Shown here in pieces: positions 47,499 through 56,869 of a DNA stretch of 64,000 bases. Under the pieces are notes generated by a model. The model was given only the letters and a program-made list of their open reading frames with translations, was not told the origin of the DNA and did no database searches. The stretch lies in assembly GCF_014696315.1 (NCBI RefSeq), contig NZ_JACJPX010000006.1:1-64000 (forward strand), in the 5' to 3' direction. Made by a program: the position numbers and the translations under genes. Source of the DNA: Calothrix membranacea FACHB-236. GTDB lineage: Bacteria; Cyanobacteriota; Cyanobacteriia; Cyanobacteriales; Nostocaceae. Every line of letters starts with the position of its first letter. The first letter of the stretch is position 1.

Positions 47499-47681
47499 CT
47501 AGTCCAGCTTTTTCTTCACGTTGTCTTTCACATCTTCGATGCCGTGACGGACTTCGCTTTCAGCTTGTTTAGCTTTTCCTTCAGCCTTATCTTCTGGATC
47601 TCCAGTAACGTTACCTAAAGCTTCTTGGGCTTTACCTTCAATATTTTTACCTGTGGCTTTGGCCCGATCTTCTATACTCAT
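47499..47681 (-). CDS. CsbD-family stress protein
   Basis: This 60-residue, highly charged, low-complexity protein (MSIEDRAKATGKNIEGKAQEA, GDPEDKAEGKAKQAE) has the CsbD pattern. Members are induced by general stress in Bacillus and other bacteria, but the biochemical role is unknown. ATG 47681 has AAGGAG upstream. It has its own terminator-like hairpin downstream. Confidence 0.9.
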   Translation of the reverse strand: MSIEDRAKATGKNIEGKAQEALGNVTGDPEDKAEGKAKQAESEVRHGIEDVKDNVKKKLD

Positions 47682-48018
47682 TTTGTACTCCTTAGTTTAA
47701 TAAAGAATTAGTTGCTAACTTTTGCTGCAACTCTGAACTTCTTTTGCTGACTTTTACACAGTAGCTTAATTTTTTTTCCCTAGCCTTCTGCCACAAGATA
47801 TATTAGTTATCTCTGTTAAGAGAGAGATAATAAATGGCGTAAATTATATTTTGTTGTTAGCTTGTAACCTATATAGGTAGTATGAAATAATTTTATGTAG
47901 TTCATTTATTGGAAATTATGATGAATAATTATATTGTTCAAAACAATGAATTTCTACTAAAATTTAGAAATTAAATTATTAAGTATGGGCTATTTTTTTG
48001 TAAATACTTAATATAAAT
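47682..48018. other. Intergenic region, no gene seen
   Basis: AT-rich region between the csbD-like gene and the terminator of the repeat protein. It should hold the csbD promoter. No repeats or ORFs are supported. Confidence 0.45.
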
Positions 48019-48046
48019 AACCCGCCCTCTGTATAGAAGACGGGTT
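48019..48046 (-). terminator. Weak terminator of the GIRP-repeat gene
   Basis: AACCCG and CGGGTT pair across a 16-base loop, followed on the minus strand by an AT-rich ATTTATATT tract, about 30 bases after the stop codon. Confidence 0.5.
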
Positions 48047-48074
48047 GATAAACTTATGAAGATGATTCTTATAT

Positions 48075-48545
48075 CTAATCTAGAAAACCCATCAGATTTT
48101 CGGAATTGTCAATCTCATTTGATGCTATCGGACGGTTACCGAATGTTGAGTAACTCTCAGAAATTACCAATGAACTTGAGCTAACTGGGCGAATACCAGA
48201 GAGATTAATACTTTCAACAACTTGGAATGTATTAGCACCAATGGGACGAATACCCATTGCGTTATAGGTTTCAACAACTTCTAATGTACTGGTGCTAACG
48301 GGACGCACCCCAGCAATGGAGAGTTTTTCAGCAACTTCTAAATCACTAGCACCGATGGGACGAATTCCAGAGATTGCGAGTGTTCCTGGATTTTCTTTCT
48401 GCACTGGCTGCTCTGTACCTTGTTCGACTTTATCTGTATTCAAGCTATTACCCTGATTATTTTCTACTTCCACTGTACTTTCTCCTTTTAGCTTGGCACG
48501 CTTTTGTCGAGGACTGACTGTTTTGCCAGTGCTACTAATGGTCAT
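48075..48545 (-). CDS. GIRP-repeat protein, unknown function
   Basis: This 156-residue protein consists of a basic, polar N-terminus (about 1-50) and then five tandem copies of an approximately 20-residue unit of the form SGIRPIGAS-LEV-E, with variants AGVRPVSTSTLEVVE, MGIRPIGANTFQVVE, SGIRPVSSSSLVISE and FGNRPIASNEI. The regular spacing suggests a repeated beta or beta-turn unit. There is no signal peptide or membrane helix. ATG 48545 follows a GGAG site. I do not recognise the family, although comparable repeat proteins exist in Nostocales. Confidence 0.75.
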   Translation of the reverse strand: MTISSTGKTVSPRQKRAKLKGESTVEVENNQGNSLNTDKVEQGTEQPVQKENPGTLAISGIRPIGASDLEVAEKLSIAGVRPVSTSTLEVVETYNAMGIRPIGANTFQVVESINLSGIRPVSSSSLVISESYSTFGNRPIASNEIDNSENLMGFLD

Positions 48546-48794
48546 AACTGAACTCCTGCGGTTTGTTAAGTGGTTTTTACAATAATTAAACTGACGTGAA
48601 TTTTTTTGTATATATGAGAGTTTAACCTTAAAAAACCAGGGATAGGTATAATTATCTTTAAAAAGTACACATAAGTAAATGCTATAAGTAAAAATTTATA
48701 AATAAAGATTGCCATATATTCCTTTACCTAATCTCGTTCCACGAGTGCATAATCTGATCGTTACTATGGGAAAGGGTATTTCTGGCACAACTGT

Positions 48795-50792
48795 ATGACA
48801 GAATTTAGTCTGCAAGCTCCCTTTAGTCCGACAGGCGATCAACCACAAGCGATCGCACAATTAGCAGCCAGTATCAAAGCTGGGAATCGTTACCAAACCT
48901 TACTGGGTGCTACGGGAACCGGTAAGACATATTCAGTAGCAGCAGTGATTGAGAAAGTTGGTAGGCCTACCTTGGTGCTGGCGCATAACAAAACGTTAGC
49001 GGCACAACTTTGTAACGAGTTGCGGGAATTCTTTCCCAATAACGCCGTTGAATATTTCGTGAGTTACTACGATTATTATCAACCGGAAGCGTACATTCCT
49101 GTTAGCGATACTTATATTGAGAAAACAGCTTCGATTAATGATGAAATAGATATGTTGCGGCACTCAGCAACGCGATCGCTTTTTGAACGTCGTGATGTGA
49201 TTGTGGTTGCTTCCATTAGCTGCATCTACGGTTTGGGAATGCCAGCTGAATATTTCAAAGCTGCTATACCCCTACAAATCGGGATGGAAGTAAACCAACG
49301 CCAGATTTTGCGAGACTTGGCATCTGTGCAGTATAGCCGCAACGATTTAGAAATGGGTCGCGGAAAATTTCGCGTCCGGGGAGATGTTTTAGAAATTGGC
49401 CCAGCCTACGAAGACCGCATTATTCGGGTAGAATTTTTTGGCGATGAAATTGATGCAATTCGCTATATTGACCCTGTAACAGGTGAGATTATTAATAGCC
49501 TGCAAGCAGTCAATATCTACCCCGCACGTCACTTTGTTACCCCAGAAGAACGTTTAGAAGTAGCTTGTGATGATATTGCGGCTGAACTGAAACAACGCAA
49601 AGCTGAATTAGAGGAAGCAGGGAAATTATTAGAAGCGCAACGTATAGATCAGCGCACCCGCTATGACTTAGAAATGTTGCGTGAAGTTGGTTACTGTAAC
49701 GGCGTAGAAAACTATTCGCGTCACCTTGCAGGTAGACAGGCAGGGGAACCACCAGAATGTTTAATTGATTATTTTCCTAAAGATTGGCTGTTAGTTATTG
49801 ATGAATCTCATGTGACAGTACCGCAAATTCGCGGGATGTATAACGGCGACCAAGCTAGAAAGAAAGTGTTAATTGAACATGGATTTCGCCTTCCCAGTGC
49901 TGCTGATAATCGTCCATTAAAAGCAGAAGAATTTTGGCAAAAGGTAAATCAGTGTATATTCGTTTCTGCTACCCCAGGAAATTGGGAATTAGAAATTTCT
50001 GATAGCAATATAGTTGAGCAAGTAATTCGACCAACTGGTGTTATTGATCCAGAAATTTTCGTGCGTCCTACGGAAGGTCAAATTGATGATTTATTAGGAG
50101 AAATTAAAGACAGAGTTGACCGCCACGAAAGAGTTTTGGTAACCACTTTAACTAAGCGGATGGCGGAAGATTTAACAGAATACTTGGAAGATAACGGCAT
50201 TCGTGTCCGCTATTTGCATTCAGAAATTAATTCCATTGAACGGATTGAAATTTTACAAGATTTGCGCTCAGGTAAGTTTGATGTCTTAGTGGGAGTCAAC
50301 TTATTGCGGGAAGGTTTGGATTTACCAGAAGTTTCCCTCGTAGCCATCATGGATGCAGATAAAGAAGGATTTTTGCGCGCCGAACGTTCTTTAATTCAAA
50401 CAATTGGTAGAGCTGCACGTCATATCAAGGGACAGGCAATCATGTATGCTGATAATCTTACAGATAGCATGATTAAAGCCATTGAAGAAACAGATAGAAG
50501 ACGTGGAATTCAAACGGCTCATAACAAAATGCATGGCATTACACCTCAGCCAATTGTGAAAAAATCAAGTAACGCGATTTTGTCTTTTTTAGATGTTTCT
50601 CGACGGTTAAATGCTACAGATTTAAAAGTAGTAGATGAACATATCGATGAACTACCGCTAGAAGAGATTCCCGACTTGATTGCTAAACTCGAAGCGCAAA
50701 TGAAAGAAGCTGCGAAAAAACTAGAATTTGAGGAGGCTACAAGCTTGCGCGATCGCATTAAGCATCTGCGCGATAAAATGCTGGGACATTAG
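48795..50792 (+). CDS. uvrB: UvrABC excinuclease subunit B
   Basis: This 665-residue nucleotide-excision-repair helicase-like protein has Walker [11 protein letters not shown] (about residues 39-48), the beta-hairpin [12 protein letters not shown] (about 93-104), the DEAD-like [13 protein letters not shown], motif [18 protein letters not shown] and QTIGRAARH, and a C-terminal UvrC-binding UVR motif ([22 protein letters not shown]). It verifies damage after UvrA loading and recruits UvrC. Length and motifs are those of a normal, intact UvrB. It is monocistronic; no SOS-type box was identified upstream. Confidence 0.97.
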   Translation: MTEFSLQAPFSPTGDQPQAIAQLAASIKAGNRYQTLLGATGTGKTYSVAAVIEKVGRPTLVLAHNKTLAAQLCNELREFFPNNAVEYFVSYYDYYQPEAYIPVSDTYIEKTASINDEIDMLRHSATRSLFERRDVIVVASISCIYGLGMPAEYFKAAIPLQIGMEVNQRQILRDLASVQYSRNDLEMGRGKFRVRGDVLEIGPAYEDRIIRVEFFGDEIDAIRYIDPVTGEIINSLQAVNIYPARHFVTPEERLEVACDDIAAELKQRKAELEEAGKLLEAQRIDQRTRYDLEMLREVGYCNGVENYSRHLAGRQAGEPPECLIDYFPKDWLLVIDESHVTVPQIRGMYNGDQARKKVLIEHGFRLPSAADNRPLKAEEFWQKVNQCIFVSATPGNWELEISDSNIVEQVIRPTGVIDPEIFVRPTEGQIDDLLGEIKDRVDRHERVLVTTLTKRMAEDLTEYLEDNGIRVRYLHSEINSIERIEILQDLRSGKFDVLVGVNLLREGLDLPEVSLVAIMDADKEGFLRAERSLIQTIGRAARHIKGQAIMYADNLTDSMIKAIEETDRRRGIQTAHNKMHGITPQPIVKKSSNAILSFLDVSRRLNATDLKVVDEHIDELPLEEIPDLIAKLEAQMKEAAKKLEFEEATSLRDRIKHLRDKMLGH

Positions 50793-50868
50793 TACCAACT
50801 CAGGATAGCGATTAAGAGTACGCTCTTTTTTCGCTATCCTAGATAACCTTTGCCTATTGGGTATAATT

Positions 50869-51492
50869 TCAAGACCATTGTCGCAAAGTTTTATGTACCT
50901 GCGCTAAATACCACATATAATCATCAATTTTGTAATTATCAGCAGCTTTAACTATATATTCCTGAGCTAATTTCATATTATTTTCAACTTCATAATATAA
51001 TCCTAAATAAAGATGGCTGTAAAAATTACCTTTTACACCTTCAGATTGACCAACATTTAAAACATCATTAGGCGTACAATTTCCTGCATATAAGTCGTAT
51101 ACACTCCGCATGATTCGCCGGGGGTCATTTCTTACAGTTAATAGCGAATTCCTTGCTTTCTCTACACTATCAAGGCGAGCTATACAGAGATATCGCCATA
51201 CTGTTTCTTCTACATCTTGGGCATTAACTGTCAAGTCAATCTCGAATTGTTTAGCACCTTCAGCAAATTTCTCGGCGTAGTAGTAAGATAGTCCTCGTTG
51301 CCATAAATATGGTTTAAGACGAGTATCTAATTTTTCTGCTGTATCAAAATCTTGAATTGATTCATCAATTTTAGCAAGCTGAAAGTTAACCATTCCACGT
51401 CTAATATAAGCATTAGGATTTTGTGGCTGATTACAAATAATATCGTTCCAACGCTGAAGTTGATTTTCTAAAGAGTTAGCAGCAGAAAACAT
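50869..51492 (-). CDS. TPR-like repeat protein
   Basis: This 207-residue protein (ATG 51492 preferred to an upstream TTG) has helical repeats of tetratricopeptide type: NPNAYIRRGMVNFQLAKIDE-SIQDFDTAEKLD, then KPYLWQRGLSYYYAEKFAEG, and later SHLYLGLYYEVENNMKLAQE. There is no signal peptide. It probably acts as a protein-interaction scaffold; the partner is unknown. It lies 70 bases downstream of a CHAT-domain gene on the same strand. CHAT and TPR modules are often functionally paired, so the two may work together. Confidence 0.8.
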   Translation of the reverse strand: MFSAANSLENQLQRWNDIICNQPQNPNAYIRRGMVNFQLAKIDESIQDFDTAEKLDTRLKPYLWQRGLSYYYAEKFAEGAKQFEIDLTVNAQDVEETVWRYLCIARLDSVEKARNSLLTVRNDPRRIMRSVYDLYAGNCTPNDVLNVGQSEGVKGNFYSHLYLGLYYEVENNMKLAQEYIVKAADNYKIDDYMWYLAQVHKTLRQWS

Positions 51493-51563
51493 AATTTTGA
51501 ACAGCAACTTTTTATTTCTGTTTATGAACAGATAATACCATTAACTACCCCCTGGTTTTCTCT

Positions 51564-52991
51564 TTATGGCAAACCTATAAGTGTCAACATTCCCCAATCT
51601 TGAGGATTAGGATATTTTTTCATTGTTACTAACATTGCTTGCCGCAAAGCAGCAGATCTATCAATATTCTTAGCTAAATTACTATGAAATTCCGTCATTA
51701 ATGTTGCCGTCGATTCATCAGAAATATTGCCAGATGAAGCAATGACACTGTTAGCACCTGCAACTAAGAATGCACGAGACAACCCAATTACACCATCACC
51801 TGTGATTTTTCCTAAAGCAGAATCACAACTACTCAAGATAACCAGTTCCGCTTTTAGCTTTAACTTGGTAACTTCACCCACAGTTAACCAACCATCATCT
51901 TGACTAGAAGATGCAAACGCTAGAAAGCCAGGAATTTCTAAAGATTTTCCCAAAAATCCTGATGTTGCTAAATGAATTAGCCTGGCGTTGGACATTCGCT
52001 TGACAACCGTTGTTTCAGTTGCAGCATCACCTATTAGTGCTTCGGTATTATAGATACTGGCAATATTTTTTGCTTCCTTCTCTGCACCTGGTAGTTGAGA
52101 AAGCTGGTTAAATGGTTCACCAGGGTTCAGGGGTTTAGTTGGCATAGTAGGATTACCAACTATCAACACATCTTGAGTAGATTTTGTATTTGTAGTGCGT
52201 CTTTTTGCAAGTAAATCTAAAGCTTGAATTGATGGTGCAGTAGAAATTGTATGTTTCTCAACTAAATACTGATTATTGCTATCTTGTAAGATTGCAAAAG
52301 GCACAATAAATAATTTATCTTGGGGAATAAAAATTACTCTTGCTTCTGGTTTAGTGGGTAAAATGTCAGATATTGGTTGAATAAGTAATTCATGTAGTTG
52401 TTTTCTAACTAATGAAGAACTATTTTGGTTAGTGTCTGATACTTTTATGACACCTTTATTTCGTTCAAGTCCCTGACTATGACTTTGTTGAAGGTGATTA
52501 ATCGCATCTGCCAGATTAGTCTTATTTTTTACTTGCCAAGCCTTTAAATCAACTTGTCGTAGAGTAATTTCACCTGTAGATTTAATCACCCAAATTACCA
52601 AATCAGATACTTGAGGGTACCGTTTACCTTCAACATTAACATCTTGATATAGAAGTGAATATTGCACAAGAGTCGCATTTTGATTTTTAGCAACTTGCTT
52701 AATTACCTCAGCCGTTGGCGCGTTGACATTTTTAGTGGGTAAACTCTGTGCTAATAAATCTCCTAACTCCCTGTTGCGACTGCGTGCAGAAATTTCTAAT
52801 GCTGATGTATGTTGATTTTGGCTAAGAAGCGATTTAATTAATTGTTGATAGCTTAGTGTTTGCTTTTCTAATAGGGATTTATCTAATGCTATGGTCGAAT
52901 TTGCAGGTAATGTTAAACAACTGATAAGGCTGAGAAATACTGGAGCCAATTTTAGTTTTACTAAAGAAGATTCCACCTTCGACTGTTTCAT
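51564..52991 (-). CDS. CHAT-domain (caspase-like) protein with altered active-site motif
   Basis: This 475-residue protein has a probable signal peptide (KLAPVFLSLISCLTLPANS) and a CHAT peptidase-like domain (about residues 195-475). The Cys motif VILSSCDSALG is intact (about 385-395), and the C-terminal DWGMLTLIGLP is typical. The His motif reads RLIHLATSGFLG, where the usual ATHG has Ser in place of the presumed catalytic His (TCA codon). Proteolytic activity may therefore be lost or altered. ATG 52991 is preferred over GTG 52997. A TPR gene follows downstream. CHAT proteins act in cell-death or regulated proteolysis systems; a role here is inferred. Confidence 0.85.
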   Translation of the reverse strand: MKQSKVESSLVKLKLAPVFLSLISCLTLPANSTIALDKSLLEKQTLSYQQLIKSLLSQNQHTSALEISARSRNRELGDLLAQSLPTKNVNAPTAEVIKQVAKNQNATLVQYSLLYQDVNVEGKRYPQVSDLVIWVIKSTGEITLRQVDLKAWQVKNKTNLADAINHLQQSHSQGLERNKGVIKVSDTNQNSSSLVRKQLHELLIQPISDILPTKPEARVIFIPQDKLFIVPFAILQDSNNQYLVEKHTISTAPSIQALDLLAKRRTTNTKSTQDVLIVGNPTMPTKPLNPGEPFNQLSQLPGAEKEAKNIASIYNTEALIGDAATETTVVKRMSNARLIHLATSGFLGKSLEIPGFLAFASSSQDDGWLTVGEVTKLKLKAELVILSSCDSALGKITGDGVIGLSRAFLVAGANSVIASSGNISDESTATLMTEFHSNLAKNIDRSAALRQAMLVTMKKYPNPQDWGMLTLIGLP

Positions 52992-52997
52992 ATTCAC

Positions 52998-53336
52998 CTG
53001 ATACCTAAGAATTTTGTCGTCTCCACTAAATATATAGTTCTCAGGCTAGTTAAGCTTATGCAGTTTTGGGAAGTAAATAGGGGTACCCAAGTATTCATAT
53101 TTGATAAAAATTATGTGGGTAGGGTGCATGATGCTATTGCTAACGCACCTCTGCTAACTTTCCATGTGTTACGGCTTATGCCTAACACACACTGCAAAAT
53201 ACTAAATATATTAATAATCAAAATAATTGTAGATATTTGGTTAATAGTAGTAGCTTAACATACTAAAACTGCTTGATATAGTGCGTTAATCTTGCCTTAC
53301 GCATGACAAAAAAACTAAAATTTCCAAGGTAAGCTT
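52998..53336. other. Intergenic region with GGTGCGTTA-type repeat
   Basis: It contains two related segments (about 53115-53150, GGTGCATGATGCTATTGCTA; and about 53163-53195, GTGTTACGGCTTATGCCTAA), similar to the repeat at 58731. A 66-codon frame here (53058) is formed by these repeats and is not accepted. Confidence 0.5.
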
Positions 53337-53759
53337 GTGTCTGATATCGCCCTACATAAATATCTTCCTCTCCTTCCCGAAGCTGCACTCCAAGAATTTA
53401 CAGAATGGTGTGTTGTAGAGCAGTCAAAAGCAGCAGGATGTGAATTTACTCCTGATACTACTAAGTTAAATAACCTAACACCAGCAGATTATATCCCGAA
53501 ACTTGTAGATCAGTTCATGAAAGTTAAGCCTGACCCAATTAAAGCAGGTTTAGTAGCTGCGATCGCAGGCAAAGAAGCAGATGCACACGCTTTATCTGGT
53601 GTGGCAATTATTGCTGATTTTGTCTCACTGTATGTCAAATATTTAATTCCTAAAGATGGTACAAAACCGGAAGATGCAGACGCAATTTTAATAAAGGCTG
53701 GACAAGAACAGTGTGAGAAGCTGGTTGAAATTGCCAAAAAATATGGAGTAGCGTTTTAG
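53337..53759 (+). CDS. Conserved protein of unknown function near hupW
   Basis: This 140-residue soluble protein starts with GTG 53337. It is helical, with no signal peptide, membrane helix or familiar motif; segments LTPADYIPKLVDQFMKVKPDP and GKEADAHALSGVAIIADFVSLYVKYLI are the most structured. It lies 180 bases before the hydrogenase protease on the same strand. The position beside hydrogenase and nitrogen-fixation genes suggests heterocyst-related expression, but there is no direct evidence of function. Confidence 0.7.
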   Translation: MSDIALHKYLPLLPEAALQEFTEWCVVEQSKAAGCEFTPDTTKLNNLTPADYIPKLVDQFMKVKPDPIKAGLVAAIAGKEADAHALSGVAIIADFVSLYVKYLIPKDGTKPEDADAILIKAGQEQCEKLVEIAKKYGVAF

Positions 53760-53939
53760 TTTATAATTAACCTACTTTAGATACAATAAACATTAGGGAC
53801 ACAACTGATTGTGCCCCTAAAAATCATCTCTATATTAAAAATAGTAAATATTAATTAGTTTGCTATTACATTGTTAAACTTTCCTCACTACAAGGAAACT
53901 CATCAAAATACAGGCTGATTCTCAAAACGCGCTCAACAA

Positions 53940-54407
53940 ATGCTAACTATTATTGGTTGTGGTAATCTTAATCGCAGTGATGATGCTGTAGGCGTTATCG
54001 TTGCTCAACGCTTACAGCAATTTCTCGCTAAAAATCCTCATCCCAACGTCCGAGTTTATGACTGTGGAACTGGAGGGATGGAAGTGATGTTTCAAGCCAG
54101 AGGAAGCAAAGAATTAATTATTATTGATGCAAGTTCCACAGGTTCTGAACCAGGGGCAGTATTTAAAGTCCCTGGGAAAGAACTCGAGGCTTTACCAGAA
54201 CCTACTTACAACTTGCATGATTTTCGGTGGGATAATGCTTTAGCTGCTGGACGGAAAATTTTTCAAAATGACTTTCCCCAAGAGGTAACAGTCTACCTCA
54301 TCGAAGCAGCAAATCTTGATTTAGGTCTGGAATTAAGTCCTGCTATCAAGCATTCTGCTAATCTGGTGTTTGAGGAAGTAGCCGCAATCATCAGACAGAA
54401 TTTTTAG
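53940..54407 (+). CDS. hupW: Hydrogenase maturation protease (HupW-type)
   Basis: This 155-residue endopeptidase of the HycI/HupD family cleaves the C-terminus of the [NiFe]-hydrogenase large subunit after nickel insertion. The family motifs are visible: IIGCGNLNRSDDAVGVIVA (residues 3-21, with a nickel-binding Asp/Glu position), DCGTGGMEVMF and ELIIIDASSTG. In heterocystous cyanobacteria the dedicated protease for the uptake hydrogenase is called HupW, and the nif neighbourhood supports it. HoxW for a bidirectional hydrogenase is the alternative. Confidence 0.82.
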   Translation: MLTIIGCGNLNRSDDAVGVIVAQRLQQFLAKNPHPNVRVYDCGTGGMEVMFQARGSKELIIIDASSTGSEPGAVFKVPGKELEALPEPTYNLHDFRWDNALAAGRKIFQNDFPQEVTVYLIEAANLDLGLELSPAIKHSANLVFEEVAAIIRQNF

Positions 54408-54460
54408 GTTTAATTAACAATCCAGATGCCAAAATCCCACATCTAAAACCTAGAATAAGA

Positions 54461-54832
54461 TTAGAGATCATCTCCGTAAATCGACAATTCATCTACCCTC
54501 ATTTCAAAGGGTATGCCTTGGCTCTCTGGAGGGCAAACACGAATTTTAGCACTGCTAACAATCTTATAAAGTAATTTACCCATTGGCACGATTTTTTGTA
54601 GAATCCGCCAGTTAGTAACTTCATCAGGACATTCAATTACCAACACCATCACGCTAGCATCGGTGGTGACATACCAACGACAAGTAGATAAGAGGTTTTG
54701 GATAAAGCGATCGCAGGCTTCATAGAAGTACCTGCTAATAGAATATTCTAGTTGCTGACGCAGGATAATATCTGCTGAAGTCAGCTGCATGGGATGTGAA
54801 TCATCTTCTTGGGAATAAATTTCTTTAGCCAT
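54461..54832 (-). CDS. Conserved cyanobacterial protein, unknown function
   Basis: This 123-residue soluble protein has an alpha/beta pattern (DIILRQQLEYSISRYFYEAC, then WYVTTDASVMVLVIECPDEV, then LLYKIVSSAKIRVCPP). It has no motif I recognise. It is encoded 18 bases downstream of the SagB-type oxidoreductase on the minus strand, so it is probably the last gene of an ankyrin-sagB-like transcript. Confidence 0.7.
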   Translation of the reverse strand: MAKEIYSQEDDSHPMQLTSADIILRQQLEYSISRYFYEACDRFIQNLLSTCRWYVTTDASVMVLVIECPDEVTNWRILQKIVPMGKLLYKIVSSAKIRVCPPESQGIPFEMRVDELSIYGDDL

Positions 54833-54850
54833 CTGAGTTGATTTCCTAAG

Positions 54851-56137
54851 TTATATGCCAATTGCGATCGCATAGAGTACATCTTGATTAGTTCCTAAAA
54901 ATTCTTGGATTTCATCATCATAGAAAGCACCAATACCACTACAATGAATGCCCATAAAGTTGCTAACAAGATAAACTCTTTGCCCTAAAAAACCAGCTAT
55001 TTGCATAGCTGTTTGATAATTTATATAGTCGGACGTAAAAAATAAAGTTACAGCGCTATCTCTAACTATTGCTTGATTGATGCACAAGTAACCTGTTTTT
55101 TCACTAAAATTGCCCGCCTTTAATAGATGCTTCCCTTTATATATTCCTGGAGTCATCCCTCTAACATGATGGACAACAGAGTAAATTTCTAAATCCTCAA
55201 AATTTTCGGTCGGTATTGGCTGCTGAATATGCTGCAATAGCTGCCAGTAACTTTCTTGAGGAATTGACTGTTTATAAAAACGTCTAATTGAGCGTCTCAT
55301 CCAAACAGTCTGAAAAAATTTATCTTTGTCAAAGTTAAACTGGGGATGCACTAATTCCTGCTGGCGACTCGGCTGAAGAGATGTGTTTTGATAGCCTTGT
55401 TCAATGAATTCATTGGCTTCAAAATAATCGGTGCCACAGACAAAAGGAACTTTTAACCTTAAATTTCTGACTTTCTTGTCTTGAATTTCTCCCGAAATCG
55501 TACAAGCAGTAATAAACTCTTTGTTCTCAAATCCTAAGTCCGCATTGAGAGCGAGTTTATCAAAATCGAAAATTAACTGTATCTCTCTGTCGTGAATATA
55601 GGCTGAAGCAGCAATTGCACCTAAATGGTGTCCGCTATCCAGCCAGCAATATCTCAGGCTCCTGTCTTTATATTTCCAGCTAGACCTATAATAAACACAA
55701 CTAATTAAAAAAATGAATCCATTTATACTTTTGCCAGGTAAAATATAACTCTCTAAGCCATCGTCAATTAATTCATAGATGAGAGTTAGACAATTATTCT
55801 CAACTTCTAAATGATATATCCCATTAATAAAGTCTTCGATATTGCGAATTTGGATATAAACTTCTGTCGGATATAAAGCGCCAGCAGACGGATTTACACG
55901 CAATTTCACAGCACCGTCTTTATACATCTTTTCTAGAGTTACAGCACTGGTAAGGCTGATAAACGAGTGAATTGGATTATTGAGATTTAATTTCACTCGC
56001 CGATAAAACTTTGGGTAAACTTTAAATGAAGATGGTTGAGTTGCTTCATCCACATAATTTGGATCGAGCTGCACAGATAGGTAAGAATGCTTGGTTGCTT
56101 GGTGATAGACTCTCTTAGAGATAGGACTTTGAGGCAT
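54851..56137 (-). CDS. SagB/ThcOx-type nitroreductase-fold dehydrogenase
   Basis: This 428-residue protein has a flavin-binding nitroreductase fold of the SagB type: N-terminal KLRVNPSAGALYPTEVYI (about 78-95) and WLDSGHHLGAIAASAYIH (about 166-183), followed by a second, partial nitroreductase-like half with MRRSIRRFYKQSIPQE (about 277-292) and QIAGFLGQRVYLVSNFMGIHCSGIGAF. SagB-type enzymes oxidise azolines in peptide natural products, but many cyanobacterial members are free-standing. No YcaO cyclodehydratase or precursor is adjacent, so the substrate is open. The gene overlaps the ankyrin gene by about 23 bases. Confidence 0.8.
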   Translation of the reverse strand: MPQSPISKRVYHQATKHSYLSVQLDPNYVDEATQPSSFKVYPKFYRRVKLNLNNPIHSFISLTSAVTLEKMYKDGAVKLRVNPSAGALYPTEVYIQIRNIEDFINGIYHLEVENNCLTLIYELIDDGLESYILPGKSINGFIFLISCVYYRSSWKYKDRSLRYCWLDSGHHLGAIAASAYIHDREIQLIFDFDKLALNADLGFENKEFITACTISGEIQDKKVRNLRLKVPFVCGTDYFEANEFIEQGYQNTSLQPSRQQELVHPQFNFDKDKFFQTVWMRRSIRRFYKQSIPQESYWQLLQHIQQPIPTENFEDLEIYSVVHHVRGMTPGIYKGKHLLKAGNFSEKTGYLCINQAIVRDSAVTLFFTSDYINYQTAMQIAGFLGQRVYLVSNFMGIHCSGIGAFYDDEIQEFLGTNQDVLYAIAIGI

Positions 56138-56588
56138 TTTTGAGTATCCTTAAGACTTCTACATTGCTCGCAAAATCTATTGCTTTAAAATCGTCTAAGT
56201 TTTTTAAATTTATGTTAGGATTATGTTGTAACAGCAAATTAACTACTTCTGTCTTTCCAGCTGAAGCTGCATACATCAACACAGTAGCTCCATTATCATT
56301 TTGGTTATCAATATTGATATGTGCAGCAAGTAACAAATTCATCAAATTGAAGTGGTTTCCAAAACAAGCAAACCATAAAGCATTATTACCATCATTATTT
56401 CTGGCATTAACATCTACGCCTAAACTAATTAATTCTTTGACTACTGCGTAAAAGCCTTCTCTTGTAGCTTTCATCAAAGGTGTATCACCATTTTCACCTC
56501 GCTGATTTAAGTCATCACAACTGTAGCCTTTAGCGAGTAACCATTGCTTTGTAGTATCACTCAGATTTTGTTGATTTTGAGAAATCAT
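56115..56588 (-). CDS. Ankyrin-repeat protein
   Basis: This 157-residue protein, starting at ATG 56588 behind an AGGA site, has four ankyrin repeats: GENGDTPLMKATREGFYAVVK (about 32-52), NNDGNNALWFACFGNHFNLM, NDNGATVLMYAASAGKTEVV and LDDFKAIDFASNVEVLRIL. It is a cytoplasmic interaction module. Its 3' end overlaps the SagB-like gene, so the two are translationally coupled and may form a complex. The 25 codons upstream of 56588 are not part of it. Confidence 0.87.
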   Translation of the reverse strand: MISQNQQNLSDTTKQWLLAKGYSCDDLNQRGENGDTPLMKATREGFYAVVKELISLGVDVNARNNDGNNALWFACFGNHFNLMNLLLAAHINIDNQNDNGATVLMYAASAGKTEVVNLLLQHNPNINLKNLDDFKAIDFASNVEVLRILKNASKSYL

Positions 56589-56652
56589 AAATATCCTGCC
56601 TATGGATAGAAATGCACACAAATAATTGCCATAACATTTCTTATAAAAGGTA

Positions 56653-56673
56653 ATGGTGGGCATTACCCACCAT
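56653..56673. terminator. GGTGGG hairpin upstream of the ankyrin gene
   Basis: ATGGTGGG and CCCACCAT pair around CATTA. It belongs to the GGTGGGCATT-GCCCACC hairpin class seen at 41097 and 44344, but here it lies in a leader or intergenic position rather than after a gene. Confidence 0.45.
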
Positions 56674-56734
56674 GTAAAAGAAATGCTATGAGACCCAATT
56701 AACTATGAGGATGGTGTGGTGGCTGTTAACGGTT

Positions 56735-56869
56735 ATGCCTCAACAATTAACAGTAAATACACCAGAATCACGAACCATTATTCAGTCAGAGAAAGAGAGA
56801 AAAAGAGCAACAATTTATCAGTATGAGATAGCAGAAATGCCCGACCCGATATCTATCCAGGCTAGATAA
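56735..56869 (+). CDS. Candidate 44-codon small ORF
   Basis: ATG 56735 opens a 44-codon plus-strand frame (MPQQLTVNTPESRTIIQSEK, ending PDPISIQAR) in an otherwise empty 330-base gap. The composition is strongly charged and protein-like, but no ribosome site is clear and I recognise no family. It is kept as a low-confidence candidate, possibly a remnant of a longer gene. Confidence 0.25.
   Translation: MPQQLTVNTPESRTIIQSEKERKRATIYQYEIAEMPDPISIQAR

Noticed and set aside
53058-53258. 66-codon plus-strand frame before the GTG-start gene
   Set aside because: It is built from GGTGCGTTA-type dispersed repeats that recur at 58731, so the frame is a repeat artefact.
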